From contig JADKCH010000001.1 in NCBI GenBank assembly GCA_016714685.1, forward strand, positions 620,001 to 684,000: a stretch of 64,000 bases of DNA, read 5' to 3'. Both the position numbers and the translations under genes were made by a program. Origin of the DNA: Candidatus Geothrix odensensis. GTDB taxonomy: Bacteria; Acidobacteriota; Holophagae; Holophagales; Holophagaceae. Shown here one piece after another: positions 34,284-42,429 of the stretch (position 1 is its first letter; the number at the start of each line of letters is the position of its first letter). Below the pieces are notes generated by a model. The model was given only the letters and a program-made list of their open reading frames with translations. It did not search any database and had not been told where the DNA came from.

Positions 34284-35537
34284 TTAGACCTTCCGCAGCA
34301 CCAGGCAGCCGTTGGTGCCGCCGAACCCGAAGCCGTTGTTCATGGCGTACTCGGCATCGAAGGTGCCTGCCACGTTGGGCGTGACATCGAGATCGCACTC
34401 GGGGTCCTGGTTGTCCACGTTGATGGTGGGCGGAATCTTGCCGGTCTTCACGGCCAGGACGGCCACGATGGTCTCCAGACCGCCGGCGGCGCCCAGGAGG
34501 TGTCCATGCATGGACTTGGAACTGCTCACCTTGATGCGGTTGGCGTGGTCGCCGAAGACTTTGCGGATGGCCGTGCACTCCAGCTTGTCGCCCACGGGGG
34601 TGCTGGTGCCGTGCATGTTCACGTAGCCCACCTGCTCCGGCGCGATGTCCGCGTCCTTGATGGCCGCGCGCATGACGCGCTGGCCGCCCTCGCCCTCGGG
34701 GGCCGGGGTGGTGATGTGGTTGGCATCCCCACTCATGCCGTAACCGGCCACTTCGGCGTAGATTTTGGCGCCCCGGGCCTTGGCCAGCTCGTACTCCTCG
34801 AGGATCACGATGCCGGCACCCTCGCCCATGACGAAGCCATCACGATCCACATCGAAGGGACGGGAGGCCCGCTCGGGCTCGTCATTGCGGGTGCTGAGGG
34901 CGCGCATGGCGGCGAAACCACCCACACCCAGCTGGTTCACCACGGAGTCGCTGCCCCCGGCCATCATGCGGTCGGCATACCCGAAGGCGATGAGCCTCGC
35001 CGCATCGCCGATGGCATGGGCACCCGTGGCGCAGGCGGTGGCCACGGCGCTGTTCGGCCCCTGCAAGCCGTACTTGATGCTGGCCTGGCCACTGGCCAGG
35101 TTGACGATGAGGCTGGGGATGAAGAAGGGGCTGGTGCGGCGGGGGCCCCGGTAGCCGTTGGCCTCGTCCCAGATGGTGCTGAGGCCGCCGATGCCGCTGC
35201 CGATGTAGGTGCCGAAGACCTCGCGCTCGGCCTTGGTGAGCTCGATCTGGTCGAAGCCCGCATCCACCCAGGCCTCATGGGCCGCGCCCAGGGCGTAGTG
35301 GATGAAGATGTCCATCTTCTTCTGTTCTTTTTTGTCGATGAACAGATCCGGGTTGAAGCCCTTCACCTGACCCGCGATCTTGCAGGCGAAGTCGGTGACG
35401 TCGAAGCGGTCGATGGTGCCGATGCCGCTTTTCCCGGCCAGCAGGTTGTCCCAGGTCTCGGGCACGGTGAGGCCGCAGGGATTCACGGTCCCCATGCCGG
35501 TGATGACGACGCGACGGCGCTGGACGGTCCTGGTCAT
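34284..35537 (-). CDS. fabF: 3-oxoacyl-[acyl-carrier-protein] synthase II
   Basis: A 417-residue condensing enzyme for fatty-acid elongation. The start at ATG 35537 has GAGGTGA upstream. VVITGMGTVNPCG is the family N-terminus. The catalytic cysteine is in SAVATACATGAHAIGDA (about Cys169), with the two histidines in VNMHGTSTPVGD and SKSMHGHLLGAAGG and the C-terminal GFGFGGTNG gate. The acyl carrier protein gene lies 81 bp upstream on the same strand, the usual acpP-fabF arrangement. Other fab genes are not in the window. Confidence 0.97.
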   Translation of the reverse strand: MTRTVQRRRVVITGMGTVNPCGLTVPETWDNLLAGKSGIGTIDRFDVTDFACKIAGQVKGFNPDLFIDKKEQKKMDIFIHYALGAAHEAWVDAGFDQIELTKAEREVFGTYIGSGIGGLSTIWDEANGYRGPRRTSPFFIPSLIVNLASGQASIKYGLQGPNSAVATACATGAHAIGDAARLIAFGYADRMMAGGSDSVVNQLGVGGFAAMRALSTRNDEPERASRPFDVDRDGFVMGEGAGIVILEEYELAKARGAKIYAEVAGYGMSGDANHITTPAPEGEGGQRVMRAAIKDADIAPEQVGYVNMHGTSTPVGDKLECTAIRKVFGDHANRIKVSSSKSMHGHLLGAAGGLETIVAVLAVKTGKIPPTINVDNQDPECDLDVTPNVAGTFDAEYAMNNGFGFGGTNGCLVLRKV

Positions 35538-35618
35538 GGGTTCACCTCGGGTAGGCTCGGGAAAACAAACATGCCGCAGGGCCATGGGGGGCGCTGCGGC
35601 ACGTCATACGCGTGGGGA

Positions 35619-35858
35619 TCAAGCCTTCGCGTGCTTCTCGATGTAGGAGATCGCATCGCCCACGGTGCGGATCTTCTCCTGCTCGCTCTCGGGGATCTCG
35701 AGGCTGAAGGCCTCCTCGATCGCCATGATGATCTCGACGGTATCGAGACTGTCGGCGCCGAGATCGTCCACGAAGTGGCTGGATTCGGAAATGGAATCTT
35801 CGGGCTTGGCCAGCTGCTCAGCGATAATAGCAATGACCTTCTTGCGCACATCAGCCAT
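35619..35858 (-). CDS. acpP: Acyl carrier protein
   Basis: A 79-residue acidic protein from ATG 35858 with GGAG upstream. The phosphopantetheine attachment motif is LGADSLDTVEIIM (Ser37). Helix I (VRKKVIAIIAEQL) and the EEAFSLEIPESEQEKIRTV segment are standard. It carries growing acyl chains between fatty-acid synthase enzymes and precedes fabF. Divergent from the recombinase gene across about 136 bp. Confidence 0.97.
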   Translation of the reverse strand: MADVRKKVIAIIAEQLAKPEDSISESSHFVDDLGADSLDTVEIIMAIEEAFSLEIPESEQEKIRTVGDAISYIEKHAKA

Positions 35859-35994
35859 CGGGGGCTCCTCCAAACGAACCTGGAAACCCTAACATACCCC
35901 GGCCCGAATTTCCAAACCCGGAGTAAAGCTGGCCCCGCAACCCGCTTAGAAACATGGGAATTGCGCCTGGGCCCTGGCCATGGAGGATGGAGCC

Positions 35995-36930
35995 ATGCCC
36001 CGCCCCAAGTCCCTCGAGGAACCGGAACATGGCTGGCCCCTCGGCTGGAGCGCCAGCCTGCTGGAATTCCGCACGTTCCTGGCCGTGGAACGGGGTCTGT
36101 CAACCAACACCACCTGCGGGTATCTCTCGGACCTGAACCATCTGGCGGCCTGGGCCTGTGAACAGGAAGTCCCCGCCGAGGCCCTGACCCGCGACCAGCT
36201 TTCCACCTTCATCGTGTCCCAGCAGGCGGCCGGCAAGGCCCCGCGCAGCCTCGCCCGCATGAGCTCCAGCCTCAGGGCCTTCCTGACCTTTCTCCGCATG
36301 GAGGGCGGGGGAGGGGCTGGGCCCGAGGCCTTGGTGAAACCGCCTCGTCCGCCGCGGATCCTGCCCCGCACCCTGGGGGAAAGCCAGATCGAAGCCCTGC
36401 TCAATGCCCCGGATACCGCCACGCCTCTGGGTGTCCGGGACCGCGCCTGGCTGGAACTCCTCTACGCCTCGGGCCTGCGCGTGTCCGAATTGGCGGGACT
36501 GCCGGCGCTGTCCGTGTTTCTCGATGAAGGCTTCCTCAAGGTCATGGGCAAGGGCAAGAAGGAACGGCTCATCCCCTTCGGCACTGGCGCGGAACGCTGG
36601 ATCCGTAGCTGGCTCCTCCTGCGGCCGGGGTTCAAACCCAGGGGTGGCGAGCTCTTCGTGGGGCAGCGTGGTGAGGGGCTCAGCCGCCAGCACCTCTGGC
36701 GCCTTTTGAAAGGCTACGCGCGCACCGCCGGACTCCGCGCTGAGGCCGTGAGCCCCCACGTGCTGCGGCATGCCTTCGCCACCCACCTCCTCGACCACGG
36801 CGCCGACCTCCGCTCCGTCCAGGCCATGCTCGGCCATGCCGACATCAGCACGACCCAGATCTACACCCACGTCCACCAGGCCCGGCTCCGCGCCCTCTAC
36901 GACCAGCTGCACCCGCGCTCTGGCGGCTGA
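35995..36930 (+). CDS. xerD: XerC/XerD-type tyrosine recombinase
   Basis: A 311-residue recombinase from ATG 35995, which has GGAG a few bases upstream. An N-terminal SAM-like core-binding domain (LLEFRTFLAVERGLSTNT) is followed by the catalytic domain: Arg in YASGLRVSELAGL, Lys in GKGKKERLIPFG, HVLRHAFATHLLDHG (His-x-x-Arg), and GHADISTTQIYTHV with the tyrosine nucleophile. It most likely resolves chromosome dimers at dif. No dif-like site or mobile-element genes surround it, so an integrase role is unlikely. XerC versus XerD cannot be separated with certainty. Confidence 0.88.
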   Translation: MPRPKSLEEPEHGWPLGWSASLLEFRTFLAVERGLSTNTTCGYLSDLNHLAAWACEQEVPAEALTRDQLSTFIVSQQAAGKAPRSLARMSSSLRAFLTFLRMEGGGGAGPEALVKPPRPPRILPRTLGESQIEALLNAPDTATPLGVRDRAWLELLYASGLRVSELAGLPALSVFLDEGFLKVMGKGKKERLIPFGTGAERWIRSWLLLRPGFKPRGGELFVGQRGEGLSRQHLWRLLKGYARTAGLRAEAVSPHVLRHAFATHLLDHGADLRSVQAMLGHADISTTQIYTHVHQARLRALYDQLHPRSGG

Positions 36931-37005
36931 GATCCGCCGTCACCGAATTGCGAGGTGGACCCTGCCGGCGGGAATGGGTGATCATGGGCCAGGAGCCTGA
37001 CACCC

Positions 37006-38058
37006 ATGGCCGTGACCAAGACCCCCCGCAAAAAGCCCGTGAGCGCCACCGAGAAGGTGGAGGAAGCCGTCCCCAAGAGCAAGGCCGCCCCGGCCAAAAA
37101 GGCCGCGGTCAAGAAGGCCGACGCCAAGATGGTCGAGCCCAAGGTTGTCGAAGCCATGGCTGCCGAGCCCAAGGCCAAGCCCGCCGCCAAGGGCAAAACC
37201 ACCAGAGGTTCCGCCAAGGCCCCTGAAGCGCTGGTGGAAGCCCCCCAGCCTGCTCCCGAGCCCAAGCCAGTGGTGGTGAAAGCGCCGGTGTCCCCCGTTC
37301 TGACGCCCCTGGCCCAGGCCATCCTGACCGCGATCTGCGAAGGCCGGGCGGTGGAGTTCATCTTCGCGGATGCCGAGGCCAACGCGCCCCGCACCTTTGA
37401 ACCCCGGCACCTCACCTTCGATGCCCTCAGCCAGGCCTGGTACGCCTGGGGTTGGGATCGCCGCTACAACGCCGAGCGCCACCACCGGGTCGACCTGCTG
37501 GCAGAAGTCAATGACGTCGAGGGCGTGGGTCGCGCGGCCCAGGGCCCCTATCCCGAAGGCACCCCCGCCAACCAGATCGGCGGCTGGCTGGGCGGTGAGC
37601 CCATTGCCGTGAAGGTGAGCCTGGCCAAGCAGTGGGTTTTTGCGGTGAAGCAGGCGCCTCCGGCCTTTCCGAACTTCAAGCTGGAGGAACAGGGCGATGG
37701 CCAGGCCCTGGTCACCTTCTCCGCCACGGACCTCCGCGCCATCGCCCGCTGGGCCATGCAGTTCGGCGATGGCATCCAGGCTCTGGAGCCGGCCCGGCTC
37801 GTGGATCGCATCAAGCAGGTCGGCGCCGTCTGGGCTGGCCGGGAGCGCCAGGCCCCCCCGCCCGCCGCACCCAAGGCGACTTCCCGTCCAGAACCAGCCC
37901 CCGAACAGCCCCGACGCCATGAGGCTCGCCCCCATCGCGAGGCCCGCCCGGAACGGGAGGCCCGTCCTGAGCGGGAAGCCCGTCCTGAGCGCGACCGCGA
38001 TGAGGCGCACAAGGCCAAGCCCGGCAAGGTGGAAGTGATCCGCTTCGACCGGCTCTGA
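37006..38058 (+). CDS. WYL-like domain protein with charged disordered tails
   Basis: A 350-residue protein. Residues 1-95 are low-complexity and Lys/Ala/Pro-rich, histone H1-like (APAKKAAVKKADAK). Residues about 100-190 look like a WYL ligand domain (FEPRHLTFDALSQAWYAWG with RRYNAERHHRVDLLAE). Residues 195-280 resemble the WCX extension (FSATDLRAIARWAMQFGDGI). The C-terminal 70 residues are Arg/Glu/Pro repeats of the REARPE type. The usual N-terminal helix-turn-helix is absent, so DNA contact, if any, would be through the basic tails. ATG 37006 is close behind xerD (75 bp). Confidence 0.65.
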   Translation: MAVTKTPRKKPVSATEKVEEAVPKSKAAPAKKAAVKKADAKMVEPKVVEAMAAEPKAKPAAKGKTTRGSAKAPEALVEAPQPAPEPKPVVVKAPVSPVLTPLAQAILTAICEGRAVEFIFADAEANAPRTFEPRHLTFDALSQAWYAWGWDRRYNAERHHRVDLLAEVNDVEGVGRAAQGPYPEGTPANQIGGWLGGEPIAVKVSLAKQWVFAVKQAPPAFPNFKLEEQGDGQALVTFSATDLRAIARWAMQFGDGIQALEPARLVDRIKQVGAVWAGRERQAPPPAAPKATSRPEPAPEQPRRHEARPHREARPEREARPEREARPERDRDEAHKAKPGKVEVIRFDRL

Positions 38059-38062
38059 GCCG

Positions 38063-39631
38063 TCAGGAGCCCTCGAGCCACCAACCTCGGCGACCGGGCA
38101 CGAATCCGTAGGTCTGCCCCAGTGGATTGAACCCGATGCCCCGCAGGCGCCGGTCCAGGACCAGGTAGGCCACGCCGTAGGTGAGCTGGAGCACCGGACG
38201 GTCGCGCTGGATGTCCTCGTTGATCCGCAAGTAGATGCTCCGGCGCTTCTCCGGATCCAGTTCGTGTCTCCCCTGGACGAACAGGCGATCCACCTCGGGA
38301 TTCCGATAGCCCGTGACGTTGCTGCCGCTGGCAATGCCATCCGAGGAGAACAGGGGACTTTCACTGTCCGGGTCCAGACCCGTGTTCCAGGCATAGTCCC
38401 AGATGTCTCCCTCACCCCTGGTGGACAAGATGTAAGGCTCGTCCACGGGCGTGCGCCGGAGGTCAATCTCGACGCCCACTTTGCGGAGGGCCTCACAGAA
38501 GGCGTCGGCATGGTCCCGCCCCGAGTAGCCCCAGGCGGAGAACATGCTCAACCGAAGCCTGCGCCCTCTGCTGTCCACGCGGATCCCGTCCGGGCCCGCC
38601 TTCCAGCCGGCCTCGTCCAGCAGGACCCCCGCGCGTTCCGCCCGAGGGAGGGGGGCCACCGCCTGATCGAAGGCCCAGCTCTGGGGCGGCCAGAGACTCG
38701 TGGCAAGCCGCTCGGCCCGGAGCCGCCGCTGCCCCTTAAGGAACTCCCACGGCAGGGCCTCCGCGAGCGCCCGCCGCAGCCGCACATCGCCCAGGAGGCT
38801 CCTCGCCGGATTGCAGTTGAACCAGAACGTGTTGAAGGAGGACAGGGGCGTGGATTGGGCCACGAGGCTGCCGTCTCCGAAGGCGCCCCGCCGGAGCAGG
38901 TAGTGGCGGAACCAGTCCACCTCGCCGAAGTGGTATTCCCGTGTCCGAAGCTGGCGCCCGTACTCAGCCTTGTCCTGGGGCTGGACCCGGAAACGGAAGG
39001 CGCCCCAGCGGCCGGGATGCGAACCGTGATAGCCATCCCAGGCCTGCAGCTGGATGTCAGTGGCATGCGCCCCGGGCAGGACACGGTAGGGCCCCGACCC
39101 GATGGGCGCGTAGTTCAGTGGATGTTTCAGAGTTTCGGCGCCCTGGCCATAGTGCCGCCGGGGCACGGGCTGGAAGTTGTAGAGGTCCGAGAGCAGTGAG
39201 GCGCGCGCCGTCTTCAGGCGGATTCGCACCCGATGCGTCCCCTCGGCCACCAGGCTGTCCAGGGTGCGGACGCCGACCAGGTCGTTGATCTTCCGCACCT
39301 GGGGCAGCGAGAGCATGCGCCAGGTGGCCACCAGATCCTCGGCCTCGATGGGCGACCCGTCCTGCCAGGTCAACCCCGGACGGAGCTTCAGCAGGATGTC
39401 CCGGCCATCCTTCGAGATCTCCCAGCCCTCCAGCAGCTGGGGCACGAACTGGCCCTGCCCATCCAATGCCACCAGCCGGTCGAAGGCCAGATCCACCACC
39501 TGGACTTCGACCTCCCGCGAGAGCAGGAGGGGATTCAGGCTCATGACCGGCTTGTCGAGGGCGATGGAAATGGGCTGCGCCTGCAGCAGGAGGGTGCTCA
39601 GCAGAAGGAGGCACGCGCGCCAGGTGGTCAC
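38063..39631 (-). CDS. Family 5 extracellular solute-binding protein (peptide/nickel type)
   Basis: A 522-residue protein from GTG 39631 with a signal peptide (CLLLLSTLLLQAQP). SBP_bac_5 features: LNPLLLSREVEVQVVDLAF, LRPGLTWQDGSPIEAEDLVA, YAPIGSGPYRV, a late NVTGYRNPEVDRLFVQG and RSIYLRINEDIQRDRPVLQL. It would bind oligopeptides or similar ligands for an ABC importer. The gene directly follows a 522-residue paralogue with a 4 bp GTGA overlap. No permease or ATPase genes lie nearby. Confidence 0.88.
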   Translation of the reverse strand: MTTWRACLLLLSTLLLQAQPISIALDKPVMSLNPLLLSREVEVQVVDLAFDRLVALDGQGQFVPQLLEGWEISKDGRDILLKLRPGLTWQDGSPIEAEDLVATWRMLSLPQVRKINDLVGVRTLDSLVAEGTHRVRIRLKTARASLLSDLYNFQPVPRRHYGQGAETLKHPLNYAPIGSGPYRVLPGAHATDIQLQAWDGYHGSHPGRWGAFRFRVQPQDKAEYGRQLRTREYHFGEVDWFRHYLLRRGAFGDGSLVAQSTPLSSFNTFWFNCNPARSLLGDVRLRRALAEALPWEFLKGQRRLRAERLATSLWPPQSWAFDQAVAPLPRAERAGVLLDEAGWKAGPDGIRVDSRGRRLRLSMFSAWGYSGRDHADAFCEALRKVGVEIDLRRTPVDEPYILSTRGEGDIWDYAWNTGLDPDSESPLFSSDGIASGSNVTGYRNPEVDRLFVQGRHELDPEKRRSIYLRINEDIQRDRPVLQLTYGVAYLVLDRRLRGIGFNPLGQTYGFVPGRRGWWLEGS

Positions 39632-41196
39632 GGCTCGAGCCTCCAGCCCCGCCGGCCCGGCCAGAAGCCGTAGCTCTGGCCCAGGGGATTGTAGGCCACG
39701 CCCTGGAGCCGGCGATGCACCAGGATCCGGTTCTGGGAATAGGTGGTCGGGATCACCGGCTTGTCCCGGTAGATGATCTCGGCGATCCGGTGGTAGATCT
39801 TTTTCCGCTCTTCCAGACCCTGGGTGTGACGCCCTTCGTCGAACAGGCGGTCGATCTCCGGGTTGAGGTAGGCGCTGACATTGGCCCTGGTCCGGTAGCC
39901 CTCGGAGGTGAACAGTGGGCTGTCCACGTCCGGATCAAGCGCGAGGCTCCAGGCGTACGACCACAGGTCCCCGTCATGCTCGGCCGCCTTCTCGGTCAGG
40001 CGGGCGAAATCGATGTAGCGGACTTCGATTTCCATTCCGACCCGGGCAGCCTGGCGGGCCAGAAGATTGGCAGGGGCCCTGGGATCGCTGGGTTCCGACT
40101 CGTAGGCCACCAGATGCAATCGCCGTCCCCGGCCATTTCTCCGGACACCGTCGGGGCCGGGTTTCCACCCAGCCGAATCCAGCAGGCTGGCGGCCCTTTC
40201 AACCTGGGGAAGCGGTCGCGGCTGTGGGTCAAAGGCCCAGCTTTCAGGCGGCCAGAAGCTGCTGGCGATGCGTGTCGGGAAGAACCGTCTGGCTCGCGCC
40301 TGATCCTGCCATGGCACCAGTTCGCCGAGGACCTGCCTGAGCAGCGGATCTCCCAGGAGGCTCCGCTTGGGATCGCAGTTCAGGAAGTAGGCGCCGAAGG
40401 AGGCCTGCGGGATGGAGGTGGCCGTCACGAGCCCCTCCCCAATGGCCCCTTTCTTCACGAGGTAGTAGCGCAGCGCGCTCACGACCGAGTAGTGGATCCG
40501 CTCCTGCTGGAAATCCTGGAGAATGGGGACTTTGGAAGCCGTCAGGTCCAGGAGCTCGAAGCCGGGGGCCACCCCGGGATGGACGCCCCGGTATCCCGCC
40601 CAGCGTTCCAGGACCAGGCGCCTGGTTGTGGCCTGACCAACCACGCGGTAGGGGCCGGATCCCACGGGAGCGAAATTGACCCTGTCGTTCAGCGGGTTCG
40701 GCCCCACCTGATAGTGATGCCGGGGGACAGGAACGAAATTGTAGAGGTCCGACAGCAGGGTCCCGCGGGGCCGTTTCAGGTGGATGCGCACGGTCAAAGG
40801 CCCTTCGGCCACCAGGCTGTCCAGGCTGGTCACACCCGCTACTGTGTCGCCTACCTGCCGGACCCGGGGCAACCGCAGGGCCTTCCAGGTGAAGACCACA
40901 TCCTCGGCCTGGATGGGCGATCCATCCTGCCAGCTCAGCCCAGGGCGCAGTTTCAAGACGACTTCCCTGCCGCCCTTGAGGAGCGTCCATGATTCCAACA
41001 GCTCGGGGATGAATTGTCCCTGAGCATCCATGGTCACCAGCCGATCGAAGACCAGGTCCATGGCCTCGGTATCGGTGTCCCGGCTGACCAGCAGAGGGTT
41101 GAGGGTGCTCCACTCACTCACGGACACACGAACGAGGCCTCCTGCCAGGAGGCGAGAGCAGAGACAGATCACAAGAACAAGGAGGCGCCTGCACAT
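39628..41196 (-). CDS. Family 5 extracellular solute-binding protein, tandem paralogue
   Basis: Also 522 residues, with a signal peptide (LLVLVICLCSRLLAG). It carries the same landmarks as the neighbour: LNPLLVSRDTDTEAMDLVF, LRPGLSWQDGSPIQAEDVVF, FAPVGSGPYRVV, NVSAYLNPEIDRLFDEG. Side by side the two are clearly homologous but far from identical, so the duplication is old and the ligand may differ. The first gene of a two-gene unit with no transport partners. It may act with importers encoded elsewhere or as a stand-alone binding or sensing protein. Confidence 0.88.
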   Translation of the reverse strand: MCRRLLVLVICLCSRLLAGGLVRVSVSEWSTLNPLLVSRDTDTEAMDLVFDRLVTMDAQGQFIPELLESWTLLKGGREVVLKLRPGLSWQDGSPIQAEDVVFTWKALRLPRVRQVGDTVAGVTSLDSLVAEGPLTVRIHLKRPRGTLLSDLYNFVPVPRHHYQVGPNPLNDRVNFAPVGSGPYRVVGQATTRRLVLERWAGYRGVHPGVAPGFELLDLTASKVPILQDFQQERIHYSVVSALRYYLVKKGAIGEGLVTATSIPQASFGAYFLNCDPKRSLLGDPLLRQVLGELVPWQDQARARRFFPTRIASSFWPPESWAFDPQPRPLPQVERAASLLDSAGWKPGPDGVRRNGRGRRLHLVAYESEPSDPRAPANLLARQAARVGMEIEVRYIDFARLTEKAAEHDGDLWSYAWSLALDPDVDSPLFTSEGYRTRANVSAYLNPEIDRLFDEGRHTQGLEERKKIYHRIAEIIYRDKPVIPTTYSQNRILVHRRLQGVAYNPLGQSYGFWPGRRGWRLEP

Positions 41197-41242
41197 GATG
41201 ATTGATTCATCGGTTGCCGCCTGCGGATCCTAAGTTAGGAGC

Positions 41243-41818
41243 CTATCTCCCCGTGCTCCGCGTGGCGGCCTCCACCAGCTCCACCAGCGCCTCGGCCATG
41301 CTCTGGCCTTCGCGGGGGGGATTCTCCACCACGGTGCCCATGAGCTTCTGGGCGCCGCCGGGCTGGGTGGCGAACAGGTAGAAGGTCGGCACCCGGTGCA
41401 CGGCCTTGGGTTCCAGGCCCTTTGGCCAGGCCCCTGGATCCAGGCGCTTGTCCCGGTTGACGCCGAGGTAGCGCACCTCGATGAAGGGATTCGGATCCGC
41501 GTCCAAGGAGAGCAGGTACGGCAGGTGGTACTGGCTGTCGGCGCACCAGGAACCGAACACCACCACCAGCGTGAAGGGTTGCCGGACGGCCGCCCAGCGG
41601 GCCTTCACCTTGGCGTTCACCTTCACCTTGGCCAGGTTGTCACGGTAGGCCGCCCGGTGGGCCAGGATGGCCTCGGCGGTCGTCTCGCCGAGCAGCAGCG
41701 CCTTGCTGTCCTGGACGTCGACCAGGGGACCCGCGGGGAGCTTCCCGGGAGGGTGGACGATGGTCCCCTGTTGGGCCTGCAGGACCAGGGTTCCGAGGGC
41801 CAGAACGGCAGCTTTCAT
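41243..41818 (-). CDS. Secreted thioredoxin-fold protein with a single active-site cysteine
   Basis: A 191-residue protein from ATG 41818 with GGAG upstream and a short signal peptide (VLALGTLVLQAQ). The thioredoxin-like core reads FTLVVVFGSWCADSQYHLP, where CxxC is replaced by CADS, then VRYLGVNRDKRLDPG and a cis-proline region RVPTFYLFATQPGG. A resolving cysteine is missing, so disulphide exchange by the usual mechanism is unlikely; a peroxidase-like, glutathione-linked or binding role is possible. It is divergent from the Rrf2 gene across 86 bp, and the two could share control. Confidence 0.75.
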   Translation of the reverse strand: MKAAVLALGTLVLQAQQGTIVHPPGKLPAGPLVDVQDSKALLLGETTAEAILAHRAAYRDNLAKVKVNAKVKARWAAVRQPFTLVVVFGSWCADSQYHLPYLLSLDADPNPFIEVRYLGVNRDKRLDPGAWPKGLEPKAVHRVPTFYLFATQPGGAQKLMGTVVENPPREGQSMAEALVELVEAATRSTGR

Positions 41819-41856
41819 GGGGATCTCCGGAATCGAGTCTAGCGGAGCCCATAAAC

Positions 41857-41883
41857 TTGACTCATTCACTCAGGAATACTAGC
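41857..41883. promoter_or_regulatory. Candidate Rrf2/IscR-like operator
   Basis: The interval between the two divergent genes contains TTGACT (41857-41862), five bases, then ACTCAG and ATACTA. This is a partial match to the palindromic IscR type 1 site (GACT, A/T-rich spacer, AGTC, flanked by ATA/TAT). A second inverted pair, GAATCGAGTC (41830-41839) and GACTCATTC (41859-41867), overlaps it. Both would suit self-regulation by the adjacent Rrf2 protein. Confidence 0.4.
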
Positions 41884-41904
41884 CTGGAGCCTGGAGACCC
41901 ATCT

Positions 41905-42411
41905 GTGAAGATCTCGGCCCGAGGCAGGTACAGCATGCAGGCCCTGTTCGACCTGGCCCACCACAGCCATGGCCAGCCGGTGCCCCTCCACGTGATCGCC
42001 GAACGCCAGAAGCTCTCCCTGCCCTTCCTCGAGCAGATCTTCAACAAGCTCAAGAAGGCCGGGGTCGTCGCCAGCGTGCGTGGCCCCAAGGGCGGCTACA
42101 TCCTCACGCGGCCCTGCAACCAGGTGAGCGTGGGCGAGGTGCTGCGCCTCACGGATAGCAGTTTCTACGCCGCGGCCAAGGAAGATCCCAAGTCCGCCAA
42201 CAAGACCCTGCTGGCCGACGAGCGCATGAGCAAACTGCTCTGGAACCGGCTGAACGACCACATCTCCGCGTTCATGGAGAAGGTCACCTTCGCCGACCTC
42301 TGCTCCGAGACCTCCAGCAACACCTGCCCCGACTGCACCTGCCCCGAGTATGTGAAGGATGTGCAGGGCCAACTGGTCCGCGGGGAACGCAAGGCCTGCG
42401 GCGTCATCTGA
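41905..42411 (+). CDS. Rrf2-family transcriptional regulator
   Basis: A 168-residue protein starting at GTG 41905 with GGAG 8 bp upstream. The winged helix is at 1-80: KISARGRYSMQALFDLAHH, the recognition region LSLPFLEQIFNKLKKAG, and the wing VRGPKGGYILTRP. The C-terminal part has clustered cysteines (about Cys133, 141, 144, 146, 165), which probably bind an Fe-S cluster, though the spacing C-x7-C-x2-C-x-C is unlike IscR (C-x5-C-x5-C). It probably senses iron-sulphur status, redox or nitric oxide. The divergent thioredoxin-like gene is a likely target. Confidence 0.88.
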   Translation: MKISARGRYSMQALFDLAHHSHGQPVPLHVIAERQKLSLPFLEQIFNKLKKAGVVASVRGPKGGYILTRPCNQVSVGEVLRLTDSSFYAAAKEDPKSANKTLLADERMSKLLWNRLNDHISAFMEKVTFADLCSETSSNTCPDCTCPEYVKDVQGQLVRGERKACGVI

Positions 42412-42429
42412 ACCGCCTGCGGAAGGGAC

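Noticed and set aside
33141..36161. A 1006-codon open frame on the plus strand opposite uvrB, fabF and acpP
   Set aside because: It is a shadow of high-GC codon structure. The minus-strand genes are unmistakable, and the plus-strand translation is His/Val/Gly-rich without domains.
35995..36930. The recombinase as evidence of a prophage or integrative element
   Set aside because: Motifs fit housekeeping XerC/D, there is no attachment repeat or phage gene nearby, and neighbours are core genes.
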